Positions 16,607 to 25,084 of a stretch of DNA of 37,926 nt are shown piece after piece (the first letter of the stretch is position 1; each line of letters starts with the position of its first letter). The notes below the pieces were generated by a model. The model made no database searches, had not been told where the DNA came from, and worked only from the letters and a program-made list of their open reading frames with translations. Position numbers and translations under genes: made by a program. Origin of the DNA: an uncultured Prevotellaceae bacterium (lineage in GTDB: Bacteria > Bacteroidota > Bacteroidia > Bacteroidales > Bacteroidaceae); assembly GCA_900314985.1 (NCBI GenBank), contig OMXL01000023.1, forward strand, positions 1 through 37,926, given 5' to 3'.

Positions 16607-18172
16607 TTATCTGTCAATATCAGGAATTACTACATCAATAGCGGCACACGTAGCGATGAGGTCGGCAACCTTCTGACCACGCAGCATGGGGTCGAAAGCG
16701 CCTACCAGCGAGAGGCCCATCGGACGCATCTTCATGCGGTATGGACTCTTGTCGCCACGAGAGTCGAGATAAACACCAAACTCACCAGCTACACCCTCAA
16801 CAGAGTAGTACCACTGTCCCTCGGGAACCTTGATGATAGGCTTCTGCTTTACGTAGAAGTCGCCCTCAGGAATGTTGTCTATCAGCTGCTCGATGATGTT
16901 CAAGCTCTGGTACATCTCGTTGATGTGAACGAGGTAACGGTCCATAGAGTCACAGCCAGTCAGTGTGCACTGCTCCCACTCTACCTTGTCATACATGTCG
17001 TATGGATGGTTCTTACGAACGTCGTTCTTCCAACCAGAAGCACGACCGGCAGGACCAGTCACAGCGTAGTTGATACAATCCTCGAGACTCATCGGGCCAC
17101 AGTTCTCCAGACGGTTGTGCGTGATGACATTGTCACCAAACACATCCATATACTCCTGAATGGTAGGACGCAGATACTTCACGAGGTCCTTGCAATTCTT
17201 CACGAAGTTAGGATCGATATCATCCTGCAAACCACCAATGCGGTAGTAGTTCTGAATCAGACGTCCACCAGTGGTTTCCTCCATGACGTTGAGCACGTGC
17301 TCACGGTCGCGCATACCATAGAGCATACCGGTGAGAGCGCCAAGGTCCTGAGCAACACATGAGGTGTAGAGCAGGTGTGAGTCGAGACGCTGCAGCTCGT
17401 CCATAATGGTACGGATGTACTTGATGCGGTCTGTCAACTCAACCTCCAGCGCTTCCTCAATAACACCTACCAGTGCATGGCGGTGCTGCATGGCACCCAG
17501 ATAGTTCAGACGGTCGGTCAGCGCCAGTGTCTGAGGATAGGTCATACCCTCCCACATCTTCTCAATAGCACGGTGGATATAGCCGAGGTGAGGATAGATG
17601 CGCTTAACGGTCTCACCGTCAAGAACGGTCTGCAAACGGAGCACGCCGTGAGTAGCAGGGTGCTGAGGACCAATGTTAATCACGTAGTCATCGCTGGTGA
17701 ACAGCTTGTTCTGCTTAGACTGCAGCACGCCGTCCTTGTCGAGATAGTACTCCAGACCGTAGTCGGGTTCTACATCGTCCTCAAGGGTGTACTTATCATT
17801 GTACTGCCAGTCCTTACGGAAGGGATGACCCTTGAAGTCTGAACGAAGGAACAGACGACGCATATCGGGATGACCCAGGAACACGATGCCATAGAAGTCG
17901 TACACCTCACGCTCCAACAGGTCAGCTACGCGCCAGATGTTGCTGACGGTAGGCAGATAAGGAGTATCTTTCTGTGTCTTGGCAATCATCTTCACAGAGC
18001 AACGCTCGTGAGTCTTCGTATTCTCAAGGATATATACACAGCCGAGGCCCTCTTCACTTCCGAAGTCCTCGCCAACAATCGTGACAAGATAGTCAAAGCC
18101 CTTCTTGTCCTTCAAGTTCTGCATCTCCTGTGCGAACTTGTCGAAATCAAATGATAAAAACTCTAACTTCAT
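16607..18172 (-). CDS. nuoCD: NADH-quinone oxidoreductase fused subunits C and D
   Basis: The 521-residue fusion has a NuoC part at about 1-130 (ERE.YDFYGIVFLGHPDMRRLFL ... GHPFRKDW). A short linker precedes the NuoD part from about 165 to the end (GPQHPATHGVLRL, HLGYIHRAIEKM, SVEGVAGEFGVYL, CAAIDVVIPDIDR). NuoD is the quinone-binding 49-kDa subunit derived from the Ni-Fe hydrogenase large subunit. The end lacks hydrogenase cysteines, as expected for true complex I. Fusion of C and D is common in gamma-proteobacteria and Bacteroidetes. The start overlaps the nuoB stop by ATGA. Confidence 0.96.
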   Translation of the reverse strand: MKLEFLSFDFDKFAQEMQNLKDKKGFDYLVTIVGEDFGSEEGLGCVYILENTKTHERCSVKMIAKTQKDTPYLPTVSNIWRVADLLEREVYDFYGIVFLGHPDMRRLFLRSDFKGHPFRKDWQYNDKYTLEDDVEPDYGLEYYLDKDGVLQSKQNKLFTSDDYVINIGPQHPATHGVLRLQTVLDGETVKRIYPHLGYIHRAIEKMWEGMTYPQTLALTDRLNYLGAMQHRHALVGVIEEALEVELTDRIKYIRTIMDELQRLDSHLLYTSCVAQDLGALTGMLYGMRDREHVLNVMEETTGGRLIQNYYRIGGLQDDIDPNFVKNCKDLVKYLRPTIQEYMDVFGDNVITHNRLENCGPMSLEDCINYAVTGPAGRASGWKNDVRKNHPYDMYDKVEWEQCTLTGCDSMDRYLVHINEMYQSLNIIEQLIDNIPEGDFYVKQKPIIKVPEGQWYYSVEGVAGEFGVYLDSRGDKSPYRMKMRPMGLSLVGAFDPMLRGQKVADLIATCAAIDVVIPDIDR

Positions 18173-18903
18173 GCCTTCTCCTCCTCTACTTTAGCTTCTG
18201 CCTGAGCAGTCTTTAGCTCTTCTGTAAACTCTTTGGGTACTTCCGTTACTACAATCGGTTCACGACGATGGTCGTTGTGCTTTGAACGGAAGGTCAGCTC
18301 CTCGTTAGATACACCCAGAGCAGCCTCCTCAGCAGTCTGCTTATGGTTGGCACCACCGAAGAATTTCTCAATCTTCACCTTACGCTGCAGCTGCATCATG
18401 CCATACATGATAGCCTCTGGACGTGGGGGACAACCAGGAATGAACACATCGACGGGAACAATCTCTTCGATACCCTTCACGACATGGTAGCTCGACTTGA
18501 AAGGACCACCGCTGATAGCGCAACCACCTACGGCAATCACATACTTAGGCTCAGCCATCTCGTCGTACAGACGCTTCAAGGCTGGAGCCATCTTGTGCGT
18601 GATGGTACCAGCACACATAATCAGGTCGGCCTGACGGGGAGAGTTACGTGTCACCTCGAAACCAAAGCGTGCGAAGTCGTAACGAGCGCAACCACAGGCC
18701 ATGAACTCGATACCACAGCAAGAGGTAGCGAAGGTCAACGACCAGAGTGAGTTGCTACGTCCCCAGTTGATCAACTGGTCGAGCGAGCCCGTAATCACAT
18801 TGACGCCACCCTCATGGAGCTCGTCAATAATCTTCTCCAACGAGGCGTTGTCATTCCACTCCTCGTAGGGAATACTCTTGATGTGAGGCTTTCTTACTTC
18901 CAT
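18169..18903 (-). CDS. nuoB: NADH-quinone oxidoreductase subunit B
   Basis: This is the 244-residue subunit holding iron-sulfur cluster N2. Its ligands are visible as C62-C63 (ATSCCGIEFMACG), C128 (AVGGCAISGGPF) and C158 (IPGCPPRPEAIMYG). The start at ATG 18903 overlaps the nuoA end by 10 nt (ATGGAAGTAA). An upstream in-frame start at 19014 would sit deep inside nuoA and add a non-conserved extension. A charged C-terminal tail of about 50 residues, rich in E, A and K, follows the conserved core. Confidence 0.96.
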   Translation of the reverse strand: MEVRKPHIKSIPYEEWNDNASLEKIIDELHEGGVNVITGSLDQLINWGRSNSLWSLTFATSCCGIEFMACGCARYDFARFGFEVTRNSPRQADLIMCAGTITHKMAPALKRLYDEMAEPKYVIAVGGCAISGGPFKSSYHVVKGIEEIVPVDVFIPGCPPRPEAIMYGMMQLQRKVKIEKFFGGANHKQTAEEAALGVSNEELTFRSKHNDHRREPIVVTEVPKEFTEELKTAQAEAKVEEEKA

Positions 18904-19244
18904 TCCAAGTCTCCTTTCCGCCAAGCGTATGCCAAGCCTAATACTAAAACTACCAAGAAGAAGCCAATGCTCAGTAATGCTGCTGCGCCGAACTCCTTCA
19001 CTACTACAGCCCATGGATACAGAAATACGGTTTCTATATCAAACATGAGGAACAAGATGGCAAAGAGGTAGAAGCCCACAGACACGGGAAGCCAGGAGCT
19101 GCCACGTGTGGGGATACCACTCTCATACGGCTCACCTTTCACCTTCGCGTAAGACCGAGGTCCTATCAGCTTGGCTACTACGTAAGCCGCTACCACCAAT
19201 GTCAAAGCCGTCACCAAGACGGTGATTAACAAAGTAAAGTTCAT
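18894..19244 (-). CDS. nuoA: NADH-quinone oxidoreductase subunit A; first gene of the operon
   Basis: This is a 116-residue membrane subunit with three hydrophobic helices. Family phrases include KGEPYESGIP, VGFYLFAILFLMFDIETVFLYPWA and LGLAYAWRKGDLEWK. It leads the ten-gene nuo operon and is preceded by a consensus -7 box TATCTTTG at 19288-19295, giving a leader of roughly 40 nt. Confidence 0.97.
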   Translation of the reverse strand: MNFTLLITVLVTALTLVVAAYVVAKLIGPRSYAKVKGEPYESGIPTRGSSWLPVSVGFYLFAILFLMFDIETVFLYPWAVVVKEFGAAALLSIGFFLVVLVLGLAYAWRKGDLEWK

Positions 19245-19287
19245 AAAAAATTATATATTACAATATTGTATACTTCTAAAGCGGCTG

Positions 19288-19295
19288 CAAAGATA
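19288..19295 (-). promoter_or_regulatory. Promoter of the nuo operon (-7 box TATCTTTG)
   Basis: TATCTTTG on the minus strand is a perfect TAnnTTTG match, with a TTG about 21 nt further upstream as a possible -33 box. It lies 43 nt from the nuoA ATG and downstream of the regulator's terminator. Confidence 0.7.
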
Positions 19296-19360
19296 CACAA
19301 AAAAAATGAGAAACGACAAATGAGAAAAAGATTATTTGAATAAAAAACGAAAAAAAATAA

Positions 19361-19389
19361 AGGCCGTTACCTTTGAGTGGTAACGGCCT
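19361..19389 (-). terminator. Rho-independent terminator after the HTH gene
   Basis: The perfect 11-bp stem AGGCCGTTACC / GGTAACGGCCT with a 7-nt loop starts 3 nt past the regulator's stop. It is followed on the minus strand by TTTATTTTTTTT. It separates the regulator from the nuo operon. Confidence 0.9.
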
Positions 19390-19392
19390 CAA

Positions 19393-19605
19393 TTATTTTG
19401 CCATTGGGAACGCTTCTTCAGAGAGTTCTTTAAAGAAGTCATAATCCAATATAACGCTAATTCTCATCAGCAGTCGAACATCCAAACTCTTACGTTTGAA
19501 GATGTTGTATACATTTGTACGCTCACAAGGTATCTGTGTGGCCAACCATGCTGCTGACCTACCCTGCTTTCTGAGAATCTCTTCGATGTGCTTACCGATA
19601 TTCAT
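19393..19605 (-). CDS. Small helix-turn-helix (XRE/Cro-like) DNA-binding protein
   Basis: The 70-residue protein is almost entirely one HTH domain: KHIEEILRKQGRSAAWLATQIPCERTNVYNIFKRKSLDVRLLMRIS. Helices 2 and 3 are near residues 17-38. It resembles the short XRE-type proteins widespread in Bacteroidales, for which no target is known. The gene has its own promoter (TACCTTTG, 19654-19661) and its own terminator, so it is a separate unit between pafA and nuo, on the same strand as both. It could control either neighbour, but nothing in the sequence shows that. Confidence 0.85.
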   Translation of the reverse strand: MNIGKHIEEILRKQGRSAAWLATQIPCERTNVYNIFKRKSLDVRLLMRISVILDYDFFKELSEEAFPMAK

Positions 19606-19653
19606 AATTGCAGTCTTGATTTAGTTTTCCCTTTTTTGGTATAATCTCGCCTG

Positions 19654-19661
19654 CAAAGGTA
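19654..19661 (-). promoter_or_regulatory. Promoter of the HTH gene (-7 box TACCTTTG)
   Basis: A perfect TAnnTTTG match on the minus strand, 49 nt upstream of the ATG at 19605. The spacer between it and pafA (to 19717) is AT-rich without a clear terminator hairpin. Confidence 0.65.
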
Positions 19662-19717
19662 TGAAATATATCTCAATCAATCAGCACATTATTGTAGAAT
19701 ATTTTATTGCAAATGTC

Positions 19718-21226
19718 CTAAAATTGCAAACTTTCACCTATACAGGCGTTAGGTTGTTGAATATGTAACAACAAACAAACTGTTGGAGCGATATCTGTGA
19801 TGTGAACTTCCTTGGGTGATGCACCATGTGGTACCTTCCATCCATAGAAGAGCAGAGGGATGTGTGCATCGTACGGATTCCACTCACCATGGGTGGTACC
19901 TACTGGCGATGACCAGCCTGCATATTCGTAATATCCTGGCTCCACACAGACGATGATATCACCTGAGCGGTGGAAGTTATAACCACAGATAATGCGCTCA
20001 CGCAAGAACTGAGGTACAGGAGCTGTGGCAGCCTTCTCAAAATCAACGACAAAGGCAATGTTAGGATACTGACGCAGGAACTCTATCACAACATCCTTGA
20101 CACGCTGCAACTCCAGACCTTGCTGGGCAATGGCCTGATGGTCGAGGAAGAAACGGTAGTCGATGAGTCCTGACAGTACGGGCTTGCTGTTGCCCAACTT
20201 CTGAGCAACATACTTCTCCAACTTCTCTTTGACATCGTCAGAGAGCCACTGACCACCAGCTAACTTGTTGTCTTGCATGAACTTGTAGTTATGAGCAGCA
20301 GCGTGGTCGGCAGTCAGGAAAGCCAGATAATTGCCACGTCCCACCTGTTCGTCGAGGGCAGCAAACAGACGAGCCAGATCCTTGTCCAGTTCCAGATAGG
20401 CCTCATCAGTATGCTCACCGCGTGTACCCCACTTATGACCAATGACATCGGTCTGAGAATAGCTCACACAGAGCATGTCTGTCTCTTCACCCTGTCCGAG
20501 CTGCTCACCTTTCAGCGCAGCAATCGCCATATCGGTGGTGATATGTCCTGTCAGCGGATAGAGACCGACGTCTTTACCCACCTGCTTGAACTCCTCATTC
20601 TTTGCCAACTGCTTATTATAGTCCTTAGCCCAGCGTGGAAGCTCCTTCATATAATAGGTAGAGGTGATAAACTGGCGATTCTTGGTATCTAACCAGTAGG
20701 CAGCAGTAGCAGAATGACCAGCAGGCAGGATGGCTGCACGGTCTTTATAGCTGACACCGATGACCTTTGACTTAAAGTCGGTGTGCAGGCGCAACTGGTC
20801 ACCGATAGTCGTACTCAACAAGTTGATGGGCGACATACAACCAGCCTTGCGATTGTCAGAACCTACGGGATCTACCGACTGGTCAGACGTGCAATACGTC
20901 TCGCGGCCATCAATATAGAAGTTGTTGCCGCAGATACCATGAAAGGCTGGTGTAGTACCCGTATAGGCACTCGTATGTCCGATGGCTGTCACCGTAGGCA
21001 GATAGTTTATCAGACAGTTGTCGAAACTATATCCCTGCGTGATCAGCCTACGGAAGCCTCCCTCGCCAAACTTGTCGTAATAGCGGGAGAGATAATCCCA
21101 TCGCATCTGGTCGACAACGATTCCCACGACCAGTTTAGGACGCTCACCAAATTGTGGGCGGTCATTACCTGCTGATACGTGGACCACGCACAGCAGCAGA
21201 ACAGCGATAGACAGTAGTTTTTTCAT
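19718..21226 (-). CDS. pafA: PafA-type alkaline phosphatase (periplasmic phosphomonoesterase)
   Basis: The 502-residue product has a signal peptide (MKKLLSIAVLLLCVVHVSAG). It belongs to the alkaline phosphatase/phosphodiesterase superfamily: VVGIVVDQMRWDYL with metal ligand D39, nucleophile T78 in LPTVTAIGHTS, and GICGNNFY. The phrase SYKDRAAILPAGH gives K161 and R163, equivalent to the Lys and Arg that define PafA phosphomonoesterases. The start at 21226 gives a clean signal peptide; an in-frame start at 21247 would overlap the epimerase gene. It begins 4 nt after the epimerase stop, so it appears to be the last cistron of the mannan operon. This is unusual and may supply phosphate to the phosphorylase pathway (inference). 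The alternative is simple read-through of a neighbour. Confidence 0.88.
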   Translation of the reverse strand: MKKLLSIAVLLLCVVHVSAGNDRPQFGERPKLVVGIVVDQMRWDYLSRYYDKFGEGGFRRLITQGYSFDNCLINYLPTVTAIGHTSAYTGTTPAFHGICGNNFYIDGRETYCTSDQSVDPVGSDNRKAGCMSPINLLSTTIGDQLRLHTDFKSKVIGVSYKDRAAILPAGHSATAAYWLDTKNRQFITSTYYMKELPRWAKDYNKQLAKNEEFKQVGKDVGLYPLTGHITTDMAIAALKGEQLGQGEETDMLCVSYSQTDVIGHKWGTRGEHTDEAYLELDKDLARLFAALDEQVGRGNYLAFLTADHAAAHNYKFMQDNKLAGGQWLSDDVKEKLEKYVAQKLGNSKPVLSGLIDYRFFLDHQAIAQQGLELQRVKDVVIEFLRQYPNIAFVVDFEKAATAPVPQFLRERIICGYNFHRSGDIIVCVEPGYYEYAGWSSPVGTTHGEWNPYDAHIPLLFYGWKVPHGASPKEVHITDIAPTVCLLLHIQQPNACIGESLQF

Positions 21227-21230
21227 TGTA

Positions 21231-22511
21231 TTATGCATTTCGTTCAATAATCTCCAGACACATACGGCTGTTGTGGTAGGGACATTTCCAGAAGCCAGCT
21301 TTGTCGTCGACAGTATTCAGCGTACCATCAGGATGACGACTCCAGAACCACTCACCGTTTATAGTATCAACGAGATTCTCTTTAATATATTGCCAACAGC
21401 GGACCGCTTTTTTCAGGGCGTCCTCATCACCGTAATACTGATAGATGTCATACCAACCTACTACATTCTCTGCCTGTACCCACCAATGCAAGTCGTCATC
21501 GACATGCCCGGTATCAAGGTTAGCCTCATGGATCATGCTGCCGTCAGGACGGAGCCCTTTCTCAGAAGCTTTGGCAACTTGAACAATAATCTTTTCCACC
21601 TTATCAAGCACCTTCTGGTCTCCTAACACCAGTGCGGCCTCATGCATCAGCCACGAGCACTCAATGTCATGGCCATAGCTCTCCAAACGTCCTGCACCAC
21701 GCGTCCAGTCCATCTCAAAGAAGAGATCCAGATGGTGTGTCTCTGGATTCAGGATATAGTCAGTAAAGATTTCAATCAGGTTACGCACCGAGCCCTCTAC
21801 CCTGGCCAGCAGTTCAACAGGTACGGTAACACCTACAGGCAGCACAGAACCGAGCACAGGTACATAGTTGCACGACTCCTGAGCACGCAGTTCTTTCAGG
21901 CAGCGCAACAGATTGGTATAGGGCTCAATGATATGCAGATGGGTATTCTGCGACTTGGGATAGTTGGCATCCAGTTCCGACAGGCGCATATCAGCAATCT
22001 CCCCCCACTCTCTGGTGCAGGCCTCGATATAGCCGTTATGCTCACGGTCGAAAGCATGCTCTTCGATACAGTCATAGAGGTCCAGCGCATATTCCAATGC
22101 CTCACGGTCAACCGTAGCACGGGCATATTCCGTCAGTCCATAGATGGCAAAGCCGATGGCATAGAACTGTTTCTTGGTATCAAGTGGTTCTCCCTTGTAG
22201 TCCAGACTCCAATAGACGCCGCCATACTCCTTATCTATAAAATGCTCAATGATATAGTCTTTTGCTCTCGTGGCTGCGTCTAAGTATTCTTGGTTTCCCA
22301 GTACGCGATAAGCAGCAGAGAATGACCACAGAATACGGGCATTCAGGATGGCACCCTTCTCTGCCTCTGGGTGCAACACGCCACTACCATCGATGCGACC
22401 ATAGAAGCCGCCATGCTCCTGGTCTTGCATCTTATCAAGCCAGAAACGCAGGATGTTGTCTTGCAACACATCCTGCATTTCCTGTTTCATTGTCTGTATG
22501 ATATTGTTCAT
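21231..22511 (-). CDS. Cellobiose/mannobiose 2-epimerase (AGE family)
   Basis: This 426-residue cytoplasmic (alpha/alpha)6-barrel enzyme has N-terminal FWLDKMQDQEHGGFYGRIDG and NARILWSFSAAYR. Candidate catalytic histidines are in NTHLHIIEPYTNL (~191-193), ESYGHDIECSWLMHEA (H281) and WKCPYHNSRMCLE (H413). In the known B. fragilis mannan pathway this enzyme turns beta-1,4-mannobiose into mannosyl-glucose for the GH130 phosphorylase, which is encoded two genes upstream here. An extra segment at about 210-240 makes it slightly longer than the usual ~400 residues. Its ATG overlaps the stop of the symporter gene by 4 nt (ATGA), so translation is probably coupled. Confidence 0.9.
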   Translation of the reverse strand: MNNIIQTMKQEMQDVLQDNILRFWLDKMQDQEHGGFYGRIDGSGVLHPEAEKGAILNARILWSFSAAYRVLGNQEYLDAATRAKDYIIEHFIDKEYGGVYWSLDYKGEPLDTKKQFYAIGFAIYGLTEYARATVDREALEYALDLYDCIEEHAFDREHNGYIEACTREWGEIADMRLSELDANYPKSQNTHLHIIEPYTNLLRCLKELRAQESCNYVPVLGSVLPVGVTVPVELLARVEGSVRNLIEIFTDYILNPETHHLDLFFEMDWTRGAGRLESYGHDIECSWLMHEAALVLGDQKVLDKVEKIIVQVAKASEKGLRPDGSMIHEANLDTGHVDDDLHWWVQAENVVGWYDIYQYYGDEDALKKAVRCWQYIKENLVDTINGEWFWSRHPDGTLNTVDDKAGFWKCPYHNSRMCLEIIERNA

Positions 22512-23848
22512 TTCTTAATCGGATAAAGATACAACAATCCTATCATCAGCACCACAATAACTGCGGGGAAGAGAGAGAATAGTGCCCATATCATCTCCTG
22601 TACGGCGGGCAGGTCAGTGATAGTAATCACTGTCTGTCCCGTAGCATCTGTACCAGAGATAAAGCCTGCCATACCTAACAGCAGGGCCACCAGTGAACCA
22701 GAGATGGCAGTTCCGAACTTCATGGCCATGGTACCCGACGAGAAGATAAGACCGGTTGAAGAGGTACCATTCTTCTCTGTGGCATAGTCAGCGACATCAG
22801 CATACATCGACCACAACAGAGGCGAATAGATACCGATACCGATAGAGGTCAGGATGACCACGGCAATCATCAGCCAGATAGAAGATGGATCCATAGGGAT
22901 GAAGAAGAAGAGCACCGAGGTCACCAGACAGATGACGCCAGCCCATACGAATGCCATGCGCTTAGAACCTACCCATTTGGTGAATACGGGTGACACGCCG
23001 CCAAACACCATACAGGTGGCCTCACCGAACATCATGAATGAGGTATAGCTGATAATCAGACCCATAAAGGTTACCTCACCATGCATGATATATTCGAACA
23101 TATAACCTGCCACGGCATAGCGGAAGCCATTGAAGAAGTTGGTACAAACACCAACGAGTGTCAGGAGAATCCATGGCTTGTTGCGGAACAGGTCGGCAAA
23201 AGGTTTAAACGAGAACTTCTCAGCACGTACAGGCTTCAGGCGTTCTTTGGTCAACAGACCACAAGCCAGTGTACCGGCGGCAGCAAGAACACCAAAGAAG
23301 ACACCCAGCACGGCATACTGGTGCTGGTCGGAGCCACCCACGAACTTCTGCAGATAAGGGAATGCAAACAGAGTGATGAAACCCATGGCATAAGCACCTA
23401 CCATACGGAACGACGAGAACTGGTTCTTCTCATTGTCATCTTCGGTCATCACACCCAGCAACGAGCCATAAGGTACGTTGACAGCAGTGTAGATGGCCAT
23501 CATCATCAGATAGAAGGAATAGGCCCAGATGCGCTTACCGACAGGTCCGAAGTCGGGTGTATAGAGCAGCAAGGCAAAGATGAGTCCAAAAGGAATGGCA
23601 CCATAGATGAGCCAAGGGCGATAGGTACCCCAACGGCTCTGTGTACGGTCGGCCAGCGAGCCCATCAAGGGGTCGGTAACTACGTCAAACATACGGGCTA
23701 TCAGCATCAGTGCTGCCGTATCTGCCACAGTGAGTCCAAATACATTGGTAAAGAACAAGGGGAAGGCGATAGACATCACTTTCCAGGTAATACCACCGGC
23801 AGCGGCATCACCCAAGGCATAACCTATTTTCTCTTTTAAACTAGCCAT
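22508..23848 (-). CDS. GPH-family sugar:cation symporter (probable mannobiose transporter)
   Basis: The 446-residue inner-membrane protein has about 12 hydrophobic helices and no signal peptide. The MelB/GPH signature is clear near residues 50-85: MFDVVTDPLMGSLADRT, then SRWGTYRPW. Its place between the GH130 phosphorylase and the epimerase matches the B. fragilis mannan cluster, so beta-1,4-mannobiose or a related disaccharide is the likely substrate (inference from context). The upstream spacer is filled by a 7-nt repeat tract. The stop overlaps the next start. Confidence 0.9.
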   Translation of the reverse strand: MASLKEKIGYALGDAAAGGITWKVMSIAFPLFFTNVFGLTVADTAALMLIARMFDVVTDPLMGSLADRTQSRWGTYRPWLIYGAIPFGLIFALLLYTPDFGPVGKRIWAYSFYLMMMAIYTAVNVPYGSLLGVMTEDDNEKNQFSSFRMVGAYAMGFITLFAFPYLQKFVGGSDQHQYAVLGVFFGVLAAAGTLACGLLTKERLKPVRAEKFSFKPFADLFRNKPWILLTLVGVCTNFFNGFRYAVAGYMFEYIMHGEVTFMGLIISYTSFMMFGEATCMVFGGVSPVFTKWVGSKRMAFVWAGVICLVTSVLFFFIPMDPSSIWLMIAVVILTSIGIGIYSPLLWSMYADVADYATEKNGTSSTGLIFSSGTMAMKFGTAISGSLVALLLGMAGFISGTDATGQTVITITDLPAVQEMIWALFSLFPAVIVVLMIGLLYLYPIKK

Positions 23849-23885
23849 AATGATTTACTATTTGACAATTTACTATTTACAATTT
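23849..23885 (-). repeat. 7-nt repeat tract between the GH130 and symporter genes
   Basis: On the minus strand, units TAAATAG, TAAATTG, TCAAATAG and TAAATC run from the last GH130 codons to the symporter ATG. The TAA stop of GH130 is itself the first TAA of the tract. It closely resembles the tract at 12086-12123. Confidence 0.8.
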
Positions 23886-25067
23886 GTTGGTGCGATTCTT
23901 GGCAATCAGCTTCTTGATGGTCTCCACACTGGCAGCAGTATAGTAGCCGTCCTCTGGGGTATTCATGCAGTAGTCCACAAGTTTGTCGATCGTCGACGTT
24001 GCCACATGCATGCGGGTATCGGCAGAAGCATAGTAGATGAACACCTTGCCAGAAGCTTGGTGCTCACCATCTTCTTCATCGGCTATCCAACCATTGGCAA
24101 AGGCTACATTCATCACGTCACCATAGTACTCGTCACCCTCAGGAACGAGGAAGAAGCCACCCGGACGGGCAATCACCTTCGTCGGGTCGTCAAGAGCTGT
24201 CATATACATATACAACACGTAACGCAGACCATCAGCCGTGGCACGAACACCATGAGCCAGATGCAGCCAACCCTTAGCAGTCTTGATGGGGTGTGGACCC
24301 TCACCGTTCTTTACCTCAGTAATGGTGTGGTATTTGCGCTCGTAGATAATCGTCTCCTCCTTGATTTCTGCGTTGGTGATGTCATCGACCAGTGCCCAGC
24401 CGATACCGCCACCAGAGCCAGTGTCGATAAAGCCATCCTGCGGACGGGTATAGAAAGCATATTTACCATCCACGAACTCCGGATGCAGCACCACGTTGCG
24501 CTGCTGTGACTTGCTTTTCAGGTCGGGCAGACGATACCAGGTCTTCAGGTCCTTGGTACGGGCGATACCTGCAGTAGCTGTTGCCGCACTCAGATTACCT
24601 GGCTGTGAGTCGTCGTGACGCTCAGCGCAGAAAACGCCATAGATCCAGCCATCCTCATGGGCGGTAAGACGCATATCGTAAACGTTGGTGGCAGGAATCA
24701 CATCGTCAGGCATGGTGATGGGTTCCTCCCAGAAGCGGAAGTTATCAATACCGTTGGGCGACTCAGCCACAGCAAAGAACGACTTACGGTCGGCACCCTC
24801 TACGCGTACCACTAATATATACTTGCCCTGCCACTTCATGGCTCCAGAGTTCAGCGTGGCATTCATCATGATGCGCTGCATCAGGTAGGGGTTATCCTGC
24901 TCGTTGAAGTCATACTTCCACTCCAATGGTGTGTGTTCAGCAGTCAGAATGGGGAATTTGTACTTCTCATAGATACCGTTACCCCACTCCAATGGCTCAT
25001 TCTTTCTTGTCAACAGCGCCTCGTGGTGAGCACGCAGTGCCTTTACTTTCTCTTCAAATGTTGTCAT
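23877..25067 (-). CDS. mgp: 4-O-beta-D-mannosyl-D-glucose phosphorylase (GH130)
   Basis: The 396-residue cytoplasmic five-bladed propeller enzyme has no signal peptide. It phosphorolyses mannosyl-glucose to mannose-1-phosphate and glucose. Family features include NATLNSGAMKWQGKYILVVRVEG, NVYDMRLTAHEDGWIYGVF with D131 (the position of the proposed general acid in the B. fragilis enzyme, from memory), RNVVLHPEFVDGKYAFYTRPQDG and the phosphate-site region KNGEGPHPIKT. Length and residue numbering fit subfamily GH130_1. It starts 17 nt after the GH26 stop and is followed by the symporter and epimerase, the same order as in the B. fragilis pathway. Confidence 0.93.
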   Translation of the reverse strand: MTTFEEKVKALRAHHEALLTRKNEPLEWGNGIYEKYKFPILTAEHTPLEWKYDFNEQDNPYLMQRIMMNATLNSGAMKWQGKYILVVRVEGADRKSFFAVAESPNGIDNFRFWEEPITMPDDVIPATNVYDMRLTAHEDGWIYGVFCAERHDDSQPGNLSAATATAGIARTKDLKTWYRLPDLKSKSQQRNVVLHPEFVDGKYAFYTRPQDGFIDTGSGGGIGWALVDDITNAEIKEETIIYERKYHTITEVKNGEGPHPIKTAKGWLHLAHGVRATADGLRYVLYMYMTALDDPTKVIARPGGFFLVPEGDEYYGDVMNVAFANGWIADEEDGEHQASGKVFIYYASADTRMHVATSTIDKLVDYCMNTPEDGYYTAASVETIKKLIAKNRTNKL

Positions 25068-25084
25068 TGTTGTCTATGTTGTCG

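Noticed and set aside
16603-16617. TTG start of nuoH overlapping nuoCD
   Set aside because: An ATG at 16602 lies 4 nt past the nuoCD stop and matches the family start better.
16496-17362. Plus-strand open frame of 288 codons opposite nuoCD and nuoH
   Set aside because: Antisense to well-conserved NuoD sequence, with no motif and no promoter; a shadow.
19718-19787. Terminator after pafA
   Set aside because: The region just past the stop is AT-rich and has a TTTGCAAT direct repeat, but no stem-loop of useful length was seen.
23081-23839. Plus-strand open frame of 252 codons opposite the symporter gene
   Set aside because: It mirrors the conserved GPH transporter gene and has the hydrophilic shadow composition.
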